Of a stretch of DNA of 64,000 nucleotides, positions 1-11,400 are shown piece by piece. The position numbers were made by a program, and so were the translations under genes. Source of the stretch: Dactylellina haptotyla (taxonomy: Eukaryota; Ascomycota; Orbiliomycetes; Orbiliales; Orbiliaceae); assembly GCA_031310005.1 (NCBI GenBank), contig CM062386.1, positions 1,302,001 to 1,366,000 on the forward strand. The letters run 5' to 3'. Position 1 is the first letter of the stretch, and the number at the start of each line of letters is the position of its first letter. The notes under the pieces were generated by a model. The model saw only the letters and a program-made list of their open reading frames with translations. It was not told the origin of the DNA and made no database searches.

Positions 1-75
1 CGCAGTCGGATTTGAACCGACATCTCTCCTCAAATGTATAGCTGTGGAGAATGCTAGTCATTGCACTATACAGCC
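1..75 (-). tRNA. tRNA-Gln-like sequence, cut by window edge, probably a pseudogene
   Basis: On the minus strand this reads as a tRNA missing the last bases of its 3' acceptor strand. The T arm is perfect (stem GTCGG/CCGAC around TTCAAAT, B box GGTTCAAATCC). The D arm (GTGC, loop, GCAT) resembles fungal tRNA-Gln. The anticodon stem TCTCC/GGAGA has five pairs, and the visible acceptor pairs are A7-T66, T6-G67, G5-C68 and T4-G69. The anticodon loop is about 16 nt instead of 7. A TTTG just before the 3' stem could be T33 plus the UUG anticodon, but the extra bases would then lie 5' of the anticodon, unlike a normal tRNA intron at 37/38. The D loop also lacks the usual GG. A decayed gene or a tRNA-derived repeat is more likely than a working tRNA. 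Confidence 0.45.
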
Positions 76-502
76 TTGCGAAGGGAATTTTGATACAACT
101 GGATTCCCGCTTTTGAACCCGCTCTTCCGGTGTATTCTGCACGTGAGGCAATCAGGAAGTCGGATCTGAACCCGCCGTGCCCGGGGATTTGGATCTCCGA
201 CCCGCGCCGAATAACGTTAATTCTGCCCAGTCGGTTTGGAAGCTTCGACGTTGTGCCTCGGCTTGGGCTGTTATCGCGTAGTAGCGACTCGGCTGCAGAC
301 AGCTGACAGCCACCACCACCTGGTACACCGTCAACCAATGCATGCGGTGCTACTCAACGATGCGTGCGTGCTTCGCCTATCGGTTAGAGAGTTCGAGGCT
401 GGGCAATTAGATATATAAATATAAACAAGAACCCAGTAGTGCCCGAGGAATTACCGGTCTTTCCTCTGTATTCGCTCGTTCCTTAGTTGATCCTTACCGA
501 CA
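76..502. other. Intergenic, promoter of the hydrolase gene
   Basis: No gene is supported here. Short frames on both strands have no recognisable domain. The right end holds the TATA-like element listed separately and a pyrimidine-rich leader just before the ATG at 503. Confidence 0.6.
412..425 (+). promoter_or_regulatory. TATA-like element of the hydrolase gene
   Basis: A TATATAAATATAAA run lies about 80 bp upstream of the ATG at 503, in otherwise GC-richer DNA. Position and sequence fit a core promoter TATA box. This is inference from sequence only. Confidence 0.45.
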
Positions 503-1948
503 ATGTTCTTCGGTGCCGCAGCCCAGACCTACTACCACCACCCTTCGCCGGTGCTCCTCAGACCCACCGACCATGAGGCTGATGTTGCGGAGTCTCTGGT
601 CTCTGTCGCGAAATCGGCCATCCCACCGTTCCACCCGCATCCCCTTCTACGTAGTGGCCACCTCCAAACCTGTGCGGTCCTCATCGCATCGGACAAGGTC
701 GACATCCACTACAAGCGCCATGTGTTAGAGGCAGAATCACCGGACGACACAGGATCCTTCAGCATAGATGTCGTAGTTCCGGCTCCGTTGACCCCGGAAG
801 TCGACTCGACGCCGTCGAAAAAGGTGCTGCTGGAGAGCGATCCTGACTATATCCCGCCTCGAACCACCGCCTTCACGCCTGGCGAGTTTGAAGCGTGGGG
901 GTCGCAGGAAGAAACAACCCCGATTGTCGTTGCTCTTCACGGACTGAGTGGGGGATCGCATGAGACCTACGTTCGGCTGTCGCTGGAGCCCCTCGTCAGG
1001 TCGAAGAAGGATGGCGGGTTAGGCTACGATGGCCTGGTTGTCAATGCGAGAGGCTGTGGTTTCACGAAACTCACAAGTATGTCATAGCCGTAGGCGGTGG
1101 GGTTTTTGATATAATGAAAGGAAAAGGTTGATATGAGATCGCTAACGATCGTAGGCAACAAGATGTTCAATGCGATGTTCACAAACGATGTCCGCCAGGT
1201 CGTCAAACTGATCCGCAGGAAGTTCCCCAAGAGGCCGATAATGGCTCTTGGCTTCTCTCTCGGCGCAAACATTCTCGCAAGTCAGTTCTCACTTTCTTTC
1301 TCTCTCTCTCTTGACGAGCCAATATCATTTCATTTAGTCATCTAACCACTGTTCTGTATATACATAGATTACTTGGGAGAAGAAGGTGCCTCCTGCCCCA
1401 TCCATGCAGCGGTCCTCCTATCCTCCCCGCACAACATGGATGCGTGCGCTAAAATCATGTTTATGACCTTCACCGGCCGCCAATATTCCAAGTTTATGGC
1501 TGGTAATCTCAAAAAGCTTTTCGAGCGACATTACGATGTCTTATCGACAAATCCCGCCATCGACATCCAAGGTGTCAGAAATTCAACTTATTTGTACGAC
1601 TACGACTCCGCGTGCACTGCGCCAGTGTTTGGATTCCGAACGGGCGGTGAATACTACCGCGCTTCGAGCTCCGTAGACAGGATACTGGATATAAAGGTGC
1701 CTACGTTGATTATCAATGGCGCCGATGATCCTATATCGCTGCAGAACGCGTTTCCTCGACAGGAAGCGGAAGCGAATCCGTACGTTTGTTTCGTGACAAC
1801 GAGCATCGGAGGGCATCTCGGTTGGTTCGAATGGGGTATGGAACGATGGTTTCCCAAGCCGATCATGGGATTTCTGAAGCGGATGGAGGGGATGGAACTC
1901 ATCGAGAAGACGGACGACGGGTTCGTAAAGGTAAATGGGACGGCGTAG
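503..1948 (+). CDS. YheT/EEB1-family alpha/beta hydrolase
   Basis: Three exons (503-1076, 1155-1280, 1368-1948) give 426 aa. Both introns have GT...AG ends (GTATGT donor in the first) and splicing keeps the frame. The N-terminal part carries the family sequence HPHPLLRSGHLQT, followed by a VVALHGLSGG oxyanion-loop strand. The nucleophile elbow is GFSLGAN (Ser about 226), the acid lies in NGADDPI (Asp about 353/354) and the base in GGHLGWFE (His about 383), so the triad looks complete. Family members include yeast EEB1/EHT1 (medium-chain acyl ethyl ester synthases/esterases) and bacterial YheT. The exact substrate cannot be read from sequence. No signal peptide is evident. A TATA-like element lies 80 bp upstream. 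Confidence 0.9.
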
Positions 1949-2169
1949 AATAGAATATAAGGACGAAAGTAAGAATTAGAGTATGGGAGTTTATCGGCGT
2001 GTATACTAGACAGGAACTGTGCTTGAATCGATAAATGTATTCTCCGCTCTGAAATAAAGAAGAAAAAATTGTCGCTGGGTTAAAGTCGATGTTCAAAGAA
2101 GAAGAAACGCCTCGAAACGCCAATCCGAATCACTTGCTTTTCCCAATCGATACCGTAGAGATAAAAATT

Positions 2170-2853
2170 CTAAGCGAAAGAGACCTTCTTCTTCCTCCCC
2201 GTTGTCGACAGTTTCGCAGCCTCGGTGTCGTCGTCCTGGTCGTCGCCCTTCGTCTTTCTCTTTCTCTTTTTCCGTAGCGAGTCTTTCACATCCTCCTATA
2301 CAGCGCAACTTAATTAGCATCAATTCAATCATCCAGGTCTGCATAGTACGAAACCTACCAGCTTAGCTTCCTTCTCCTTCTCTCTTCTCTGTTGTTCCAA
2401 TCGTTTCTGCTCTCGAATAACCTCTAACCGTCTGTTCCTCTCCACCTTGCCCTGTATAACGCCATCGACACTCTCGTTCACCAACTCCAAGATCCCCATC
2501 ATGGTTTCCTTATCCTCCACGAAGACCTTGCCCTTCTTCTTTCCCCGAGGCTTCGTGACACCGGCGGGGATGATGCCATTGAGGGTGGGCAATTTGAGTT
2601 GCGCATCCGTGTAGCGATCCTTGAGTGGCTTCTTCTGGGGTTTACGGATCCGCGATGAAGAAGACGCAGATGACGTTGACGGGGCTGTCGCTGAACCTGA
2701 GGCCGCCGGCTTCTTCTTATGCCGTTTTGAAGAAGTGATCTGGCCAGGTGTGAAGGGCTTCGGATCCGTAGTTGACGACGAAGACGAACCGGGTTTTCGT
2801 TTCTTCGAAGAAGCAGCTTTCGAAGCCGCCGATGTTCTTTTTACTGGCGCCAT
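2170..2853 (-). CDS. LOC1: Loc1-like 60S ribosome biogenesis / mRNA localisation factor
   Basis: Two exons (2853-2359, 2295-2170) encode about 206 aa. The intron 2296-2358 has a GTAGG donor and a TATAG acceptor. The N-terminal half is low-complexity and rich in Lys, Ser and Ala. The conserved core reads YTDAQLKLPTLNGIIPAGV, then a basic RGKKKGKVF segment, then a charged helix with many Glu, Arg and Lys (about 130-165). The last exon ends with KKKVSFA, matching the end of yeast Loc1 (VSFAQ), which supports the splice choice. Yeast Loc1 is a nucleolar protein of pre-60S particles that also takes part in ASH1 mRNA localisation. The gene is convergent with the hydrolase, 221 bp apart. Confidence 0.85.
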
Positions 2854-4340
2854 CGGTCTTGCGTATTAAGAGTCTGAAGATGGATTGTGGTGATATGGTT
2901 GTCGCAGGACAGAGATTTTTTTTTACGCGAAGGGGAAGTTTTAGACGGCCAAGGCATTTCGGGCCCGCTAAGTGGAAACCGGCACGGCGGCTGTGCCTAA
3001 CGTCAACAACGACAACTCCCCCGTCCCACAAGCGCGGGGGTGCTCCACAACGGATGGACATGTCGCATATTGAAAACCACTGGGACGGACGGATTATAAA
3101 GTTTTTGGTCTGCGCTAGCCACAGACCAGATATTAATGCTGACAGGTAAGGATAAATCGAGCGGAAGAATAGAGAAACATGACAAGGATTAGCTAGTACA
3201 GGACTTTTTTGTTTTTTTCGTAGTACCTTTCTTTTTTTTTCTTTCTTTTCTTTAACTGGCTGTAAAAGCAAAAAATAATTATTCGAACTTGCAGATGAAT
3301 CAAAAAAACAAAAAAGGATATCACCTCGCATATGTTCGTCGTCTCCATTTTGCAGAACTTTGCCAGATAGCATGCAGCTTCGCGACCGATTGGCTCTGGT
3401 AGCACCGTGGGCCAGTGCAGTTTTAGGCGAACGCAGGCTAAATGGCCAAGTTCTTGCAGGTTTTATTTGTCTCATAAATCAGACGTTTCCAATCGGACTT
3501 AGAACCATGCCCGCGTAACGGGGGCCTGGCCAAAGAACGGTTGAGAACTGGGTCTTGGTGTGTGTGAATTTAGGCCCGGAAAGAATCTGTTTGGATCTTT
3601 CCGGTCCTCTTTCTCTCTCATTCGCGGTAAAAAAGCGCACCTCTATCTTTGCTTGCTTGTTTTGTTCGCTCGACATGGAACCACTTTTTTAATTCCTCTG
3701 TGTCTGTCTGTCTGTCTGTCTGTCTTTCTCTGGCCGGTGAGTTTGTGTCGGCCTCTATCAATCGAACCGTATAAATAAACTTGGAGCTGCTCTCCCCAAA
3801 TCTTCCCCTCCCAAAGCCGTAAACATTAAAAACCCCTCCAGCTGCCAACTGAATGCATCCTCCTCTCCCTCCTCGCTTTGGTGAATCAGAAAGAAAAATA
3901 TGAATGCACCTTCAACAAATACGCCTCTCCAAATGCTGCTGATACAATGATCATGGTGTTTTTTGGGGTGCAAAAACAATAGGAACGAGAGTTTTTCCCG
4001 GAAAACAGAGGAATGAACAAATATAAAAAGAAAAAAGGAAATATGATGTGGTAAGTTCTAAGAGAAGTCATAAAGGGGTATTCGTATGGAAGAGAGAAAA
4101 ATGGTAAGAGATATCGAAGGGATTCTAAATATTCCCCATGAAAAACAAAATAAAGGGATTTCGAGGAAAAGGAAAGCAACCACACACCACTATCATGCAT
4201 TTGGGAGTAAAAATTAAACCCCAGAAAAATGTAACTTCGAAGCCAAAGAAATATCGAGTGTGTTGAAGAGAAAATAAAGTAGAAAGCTGAAAACAAAGAG
4301 CGCGCTGGAAAACCGGAGCAAGGAAAAGGAGTTATCGATA
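2854..4340. other. Intergenic, 1.5 kb, no gene seen
   Basis: Low-complexity, partly AT-rich DNA with T- and A-runs and a TGTC microsatellite. Long frames on the minus strand (2717-3475, 3886-4296) are products of the T-rich composition: they are rich in Phe, Lys or Ser and show no domain. The left end is the promoter of LOC1 and the right end the 3' flank of the GH3-GNAT gene. Confidence 0.6.
3701..3724. repeat. (TGTC)6 microsatellite
   Basis: Six perfect tandem copies of TGTC in intergenic DNA. Confidence 0.9.
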
Positions 4341-7300
4341 TTATATTTTCCTCCAGCTCATGTTTCGATATTTGCCATAGGTTTTAAAGCCTAAATATCA
4401 ATATCAATATAAAATATCCAAATAGCGAGATATTGCAATAGACAACTCACCAAGTTCCTCATAAACCTGCCTGTCCGTAGACCAGTCGACAAAACAACCC
4501 TTTAGTCCTCGGGTTTTCAATTCCATAATGGCAGCACAGACCAAGCCGCGGCCAACACCACGTCCTCGATATTCTGCTAATTACGATGTTAGCAAGACTG
4601 CCAATTGAGTTCCATTACATCGGTAACACCTACGCCCCATCCCCACACAAGCAAGTCCGCCAACTTTCTCACCGATCGCCTTTGGCCAAGGGACGTCTTT
4701 GGAAATCTGGTTACTGCCGACGCCCGAAAAAACCAAAGCGGCTCCAACTACGGAACGGCCGCCAAATGCTAGAACGGCATCGCTAAAGTCTATATTCGAT
4801 TCAATATTATTAGCCTTTTCTCTTTCCTCGCGATGAGATGGAGGAAGTTAAAATACCGTTCGTATCTTTGAGGGCCCGGTATTTCTCGACCCATCCTGGA
4901 TACCCAGAAAAGTGTTTATCTTCGAATTGAATCAGATCTTCGAATATCGTCGGGTTGCAACATCCGAATGTGATTCCCTGGCTACCTAAATCACTAAACA
5001 CTCCGGGTGGCGCCTGCCAATTTTCGATGTTTTGGAACAAATCAAAAATATAGCTAGTCTCCATTTGCCAACCCCGATGCAGAAACCATTCTTGCTCACC
5101 ACTGGGCACCTCTTCAGGAATCCCAGGAAAGAAACGGGGGAAAATACTGCCAAGCTGAACGCTCTCAATCACGCCACTTGCTCTCATGTATTGAAAGGCC
5201 TCGTCATGAAGTGCGAGCCCAATCCCTTTGTGTCGTTGTTCAGGGTCGACCATCAACATGGCCATACTTCCGACCAGGCCCTTCCCTGCACGAATGGTGT
5301 AGGTGGCGCACAACCCAAGGATTCTTCCATGTGAGCGTGGGTCGAGAACCACGAAGTGTTTCGATTGGTAAGGCCGATCCAAGAGGTCACTCAAAGTCGA
5401 GACATCCAATTTCCAGCTCTCGTTCCATTCAAAACACTTTTTCCAAAGGTCGGCGGAGGCGTAAAGGTCTCGACGTTTCTCCCATTGCTGCACCTCCCAT
5501 CTTTTAAACCCGTCAATTTCCGAAATTTGTTGGATCGATCCCAAACCAGATTTTCTCCTGAACGGGAAGACTCCCGTGGCGGTGATTTCTCCAAATATAG
5601 CGGATGCTGCAGATTCCAAAGCCTCCCTCGTGTATTCGTAACAACAAACTAGGGTTTCGAGGACTTTTTATCCTCAAGAAAAAAAAGTTTAGCAAATTTA
5701 AAATTTTTTTCAACCGACCGAGAAAGCAAAAAAAATGAAATAAGTGAGACAGGAATACCCACATGTTAGCTCGTTAAGGAGCTCGCGTGGACTGCTGGCC
5801 GCAACTACGATAAGTGCTCCATCGGGGCGCGTTCGCGTGACCGCCTTCATTGTCTCAATCTGTGCCCTGTATTCGGGATCCGTGTCCAACGCACAGACGA
5901 AAATTACAATATTCGCCTGTTTAAGGAGGCTAAGGTGGGTATCGGTTAAGCCCTCATGCGTGTACGGAGAATGGCTTACGACCACACCGCGCGCATTGAT
6001 CGCTCTCCCAAAATACTCAAAAGGATCCTGGCTTGCTGGAGCGGGGAATCGCGGTGGTGCGACCGGGGTAAAAAGAGCGCAAGCTCCGTTTTTTCGCAGC
6101 ATCGTCGATCTTCGCGCTTTTGTGAGTGGAATGAAACCGGACGAGTTCTTCACCACAGTCACGGCCATTTCGTAGGCTCTGAACGCTAATTCTCGATTGT
6201 GTCGCATCAGTTGAGGGAGTGTGAGTTGGATCTGAGGAGGGTTCAGCGCGGTGTCCCAGGACAAATATCGCTCCTTTACACGTCGTATTCTATCCAGGGA
6301 TTGCTCGATAGATGCTTTCGGTATCCTCCTCATCTCGACAGCGGTGTAGATCTCCTCCATAGTATCTTGAATGTCGTTTGGGTGTTCGCAAATGATCAAC
6401 ATATCGCATCCGTTAACAAATCCGCTGATGCAAAGCTGCCCACCAAAAGTGCCGGCAACCTTTTCGGACGCCCTGTCGCATGAGCCGATAAGTACTCCGT
6501 CGTATCCAAAGTGTTTCCGGATAAGGTTTTGAACGTGACAGTCTTTTCCTTGAAACGTCCTTTCCGGCGATGTAGCCCACATTGTCGGTTCTAGAAGTAC
6601 CCCATCAATGCCACGTTCGAACGCTTTCCGGAATGGCGCGTATCTCGGTTCTGAAGTGAGGTTTCGAGTTTCTAAAATCCCACCGGTGCCTTGTCGTGGC
6701 GCTGGAAAATGCTTCACGAAACATCCCAGTCCCACAGTTCTATAGGCATCTGTTATCGCGCTCGCACATCTCCAAGCGTTGATAGGATCGTCGCCGAACG
6801 TTCTAGAGCTCAAAATCCCGCTGTTCGGCTCGTCGATATTCAAAACTGGTGAAAGGTTGAGGTTTACGCTCATTGATTGTAGCTCGAGGGCGGATTGCTT
6901 TGCAATGTCGAAAAGAATTTCAACGGATCTAAATGCACCAGATGCCAATGCACCTGGAAACTGTGTCCCTAGGTTGCCATTGCCAAACGGCGCGAACTAA
7001 TGCGAATGAGCCTTTTCGGTCTCTTCTCCTCCTTCAGTGTTATCCTTCAGTTACTCACCATTCCATTTTCTTGTTCGATGCTGATGAATAGAGGGTGCGA
7101 GTAACCTGCCTCGCGGGCAGTCTTTTGCAGTTCGTAGACCAGTCGCCTAACATCTGAAGAGTCTGGAGGAGAATATAAAAAGGTCAGCTGGAAATGACTT
7201 TCCGAAGAGCATCATCTAGCGCGTGGAGATCTTACGTCTGATACTCCGTCGCGAAAGTAGAACTCCACCAATATAGTGAGCACGGATCATATGCAAAACA

Positions 7301-7665
7301 TATGGATCAGGATCCGGGGAGTCCAAAGGAATTATCATCATCTGGCCGATTTGTCTGATATATGTTGTTAGTTTGAACAACTTTTGCCACATTCTCATAG
7401 TGATTACTCTTTCGAGGAGCGAGTACCTTCTGATAGAATCTCTATCCTCCCGACTATAGGGAGCATCTTGCGACCAGGCGCGTTTTTGGCCGGTACTCTC
7501 CGGGCCATCATACCAGCCCTTGCTGTATAGATTGGACTGTAACGTTGGGTCGGTTAGCAGATTACACGAGCAAGTGTCCGTGGATGTGCATACAGGCGGA
7601 AATGTTGCACACGACATCAGCGCCGGTTGCTTAGGAAGGGGAGTTTGTTTTCGTACGCTTGACAT
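4341..7665 (-). CDS. GH3 (NagZ-like) domain fused to tandem GNAT acetyltransferase domains
   Basis: Eight exons (7665-7427, 7354-7236, 7162-7059, 6996-5763, 5648-4857, 4789-4634, 4576-4451, 4390-4341) give 939 aa with consistent phases. Residues about 80-565 are a glycoside hydrolase 3 fold: QIGQMM start, SIEQENG near 150, NLSPVLNI, SRTFGDDP, KHFP at 249-252. Two GNAT acetyl-CoA loops follow, QRHKGIG at about 703-709 and EYRGRGVG at about 883-890. This GH3-GNAT layout is known in filamentous fungi as putative beta-N-acetylglucosaminidase/acetyltransferase, thought to handle amino-sugar glycans. Here the GHG after KHFP, the nucleophile-type Asp (Ser at about 326) and the Asp of the DQENG motif (Glu here) are all changed, so hydrolase activity is doubtful. 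There is no signal peptide, so it is probably cytosolic. The 72-nt first intron is stop-free and in frame. Confidence 0.85.
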
Positions 7666-8438
7666 TATTGTTTTGTGTATCCTAGCTGACGGCCTCTGAA
7701 GGAGACTATCTTTACCTTTACCTTTGCTCTCTTCGGTACCGAAACCGAAACTTTGTCGTGACGAGATGTGGAGATCATCGGAATCCCATCCGTGGCAATT
7801 GAGTTCTGTATACAGGTGCTAAAAAGAGAAAAGAAAACAAAGGCGGAGGCAAAAAACGTAGTGAGTTTGGGGTTAAGGGAAGCGATCGATCTTGCCGCAG
7901 CTGTCTTTCCCTAGGAACTGATAGCAGAGACGTCTGAAACTCGGGCTCGGTTCAAGCTTTTGCCAGCCAACCAAACTGGTGGTTTTTGGTTTTTTCCCTT
8001 GGTGGCAATCTGAAAACTTTCCTAGGTCTGCGGCTGCGAATTGGGGAGTAGCAGAATGCAAATATGCACTATATGAGAAACTCGTCACCAGAAAAAAAAA
8101 AGGCTGCTAGGGTTATTAAAGCATGATATAATGGACGAATTAGCGCGAGCTCCCCGGTTCAACTTTAGGTATAAGAGTGCTAGCAATGCGGCATTCACAT
8201 CCAACGGACATTCCAAGCCTGCTCCAAAAAAAAGGCGCGACGGGAGGGTTGTATACCTTTTAATATGCGACGATCAGAAGAGAAATCAGGTCTAGTCTTT
8301 TTTTTTTTTTGCGGGCTGGGCAATCCACACCGACGCACAGTGTCCAATGCAAGGATGAAAGAACCACCAGAGGCAAGTTATCTGGTGGGCAAGCAACGGA
8401 TCTGATTTGATTGATATGCAGCACTGCCTTGACTCAGT

Positions 8439-8484
8439 GGACTGGCTGGCTGGACTGGCTCTACTGGCTGGACTGGCTAGCAGG
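8439..8484. repeat. CTGG/GGACTGGCT-rich minisatellite
   Basis: Imperfect tandem units of GGACTGGCT and CTGGCTGG over about 45 bp. It produces a Trp/Leu-rich spurious frame on the plus strand. Confidence 0.75.
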
Positions 8485-11400
8485 CCCTGCCCTGTCCTGT
8501 GGGTGGACCTACGCTAGCTTAGTGGATCTGGGAAAGCCCCTCACCCCAAATTTGCACGGCCAATATTTGAGTAGTATTGGTCTCCAAATGAGAGGCCCAG
8601 CTCAGAAAATCAGCGCGAGGTTCCGAACGTGAACGCTGATATGGCTGCTAGCAACTACCTCAAGTGTAGAATGATCCTGGTTAGTCTTGTTGGTCTTGAT
8701 CGTAGGGAGGAGGTGTGTATAATTTTGGTTTTTAAAAGAAAATGTGTCTTTTGTGCGTTTTCAGGACCTGGTTGTTATATCCAGGTCCAACAAAAGAAAG
8801 AACAAAAAATAATAAAAAAGTTCGATTCCACAAAAAAAAAGTAAATGCAAACGCTCAAGGCATAGGAAAGACGGCGTCTTTGTGCAGGCTTGGAAAGTCA
8901 GGAAGAGGGATTGCATAGGTATGCATTGAAGTCAAGCCGCGTGGAGGCAGTTGACAAAGCAGCCTTCTGGAAGTATGTATCCTTCCCGGTCGAACAACGG
9001 TCGATATTAGTATAGTAACCTACCTGTATTAAAGCCGAACGGCCAGCCCAGGTGATGATTTGCAAGCACACTGCTTACCCGTCGGGCGATTTGCAGGATG
9101 GCAAATGCAAGCGTGGATGCAGGTAACGGCGCAAACTAGAGGAAAGAGTATAGAGACAGAGACAGATGGGGAGATGGAGATGAAGCGACAGTTTTAAAAT
9201 TGGTCCTGGGAGACGACGCCTTTCGGTTAGATAGGAAGCGTCGATAGACGAGTCGAGTGTTGGTTGAAGGTTAGGTTTGGGATGATCTTGAACCAAAGGT
9301 AGGACAGACCTGTCCAATCTTCTACAATCCTTGTCCCACGGATGATGATCAAGAAAAGATAAAAATAAAAATTAAGGGAAAGGTTGGTAAACAGAAGAAC
9401 CCAGGGGGCGCAGCGAATAGAAACGAAATAAATGGATCTGAAGTAGACAAAGCCGGACTGAAAGAGTCTCGAGGCGTCTTTGAGACTTATTATATCATGA
9501 AACAGTCGATTAATTGTCAAGATGTCAGAAGGCTACACGGCCCCCCGGACGACTAGCACCACCAGTGCCAACTTCGTACGAAGCGATTTCTTGGTGTGGT
9601 AGTGGGAACACAGAGAGAAAGCCACCGTCGGTGGTCCAAGTTTGAAGTTTTGACTCCCAAAGTAAGTGCACGCCAAACTTTAAACTAGCGGTGGTGGCAG
9701 TGATGGTGTCGCTCTTTGTGCAACCCACAGGAGCGCAGAGTGTGAATTAATGCGGTATTCAGAAGACGTGCATAACGTGAAGTCGAGACAGAGTTCAAGC
9801 GTTCCTGACGAAAAGAAAGAGAGATACCTGGTTTTTCTCGTCCCCTCTCAAGACAAATTATCGAACTAAAAGAAGCTGGGCAGAGAGCTAGAGAGAAAGG
9901 TATGGCATGGATGGGATATGAGTTTGAGTCGAGGCCACAGAACTAATGGTTGCTCGAAAAAACAAATTTCGAGGTACGGAAGGGGGAAAAAGAAAAAGGG
10001 TATCCGAATGTAACACTAAATGATAGCTTACCTCAAGACCAGCCTGCCCTGCAGCAGCGTCTAGACAGACCGGTTACGGTCGCACAGCGAGTATAGTCGG
10101 CAGCAGAGCAAATAAAAGGTCACGATTGTGCAATTGCGATGCGTCTCGTCTCAGATGACTGTGGTAGGTAAATGTTGTTGTGAGATGATGATTTGATTGA
10201 TTTGGATGACCTCGATTTACCTCGGGGGGCCGATAGCGCCGGATGTGCACGCATCATTACGTTACCGGGAACAAATCTATCAAAGGTCCGGGGTCCCCAA
10301 CTCGACCCTCGTCCAGACGGGCAGGGTCTTGCCTGACTCGCTCTGCTTTTGCTCCCTCTCAGTCGATGAGATCAAGCCAGAAAAGAATACGAGCCTCATG
10401 TCATACGGACCTTATGTGCTGGTGTCAGTGCTGAACAAGGCATATTTCTGGTTTGGTTCGGACTGCCTAACTGAATTGGCTAATATAGCTAATTTGATAG
10501 TGGGGAGAAAAAGAGCTGATTTAGTCAAACAGAGAACACAGAAAAATGCGAGAAGTCTCGGAAGAAGAAAAGAGACACGAAACCAGGTCGGAAGGGATGA
10601 ATTGCTTCTGGTCTAGGGCAAGTATCAACGATGAAAGCGCGTCTTTTTAGGGTCATGCTGGGGATACCCGTCGCACAATCAAAGGGAACCTATGTACTGT
10701 ACTGTACAACCAGCCCTCGTGGAACGGGCGCTAAAAATTAAAATATCGATGGCATAGGAACGGAAGGGGGCAATCACTCAGTCCCTTTCCCCATCCTTTT
10801 CTTTTTCTTCCCTGACTTGATTTCTTCCTTTTTTCCTTTCTTTTTTCATCCGATTAGACGATACATGTAATCGCTGACGATTGCCCACGGAGATGCTGAT
10901 GTTAAATGTGAATCCACATTCTGCATTCCAGAAGTCGTACAAGTATCTCCAATCGGTGCTTTTCGCTTGTACTAACCTCAGTATACAGAACACAGATCTG
11001 TGTCGCTGTGCAATAGCGTGTTACAGAAAGAACGACATTACAGATCACCAAGGCTACTTAGGTAAGTTCTCGACATCTCAGACATCAATCTCGCGCTTGT
11101 ACAGAACACGTTGGTTTCTGCATTAGTGCGTGAAGATGAGATTCTTAATAGTCCCATACTGGTTTACGGTCCAGGGCAAGTTATGCCATGCAAGGAATTT
11201 CGAGGAAATTAGTGTCCGTAATGACGATATGAAGCAGATTTTAATGTTCAGGTGTGCCACTAGATGGGCTCGTGAACAGGGTTAACGGGAAACTTTCCCA
11301 ATTTAAAGTTTTTTCCTTTTTTATTTGGAACTACATGTACTCAGCTTCAAAACTGGAGGTTGGTTTAGGCAAGGCGACAAATTCCGGAGATACAACAAAC

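Noticed and set aside
2717-3475. 252-codon minus-strand frame upstream of LOC1
   Set aside because: It overlaps LOC1 in another frame, crosses low-complexity T-rich DNA, and has no domain or codon pattern of a gene.
3886-4296. 136-codon minus-strand frame rich in Phe/Ser/Tyr
   Set aside because: Composition reflects A/T-rich DNA. The apparent hydrophobic spans are a by-product of that.
10197-10616. 139-codon plus-strand frame in the gene desert
   Set aside because: No ATG at the start, no recognisable domain and no supporting splice partner.
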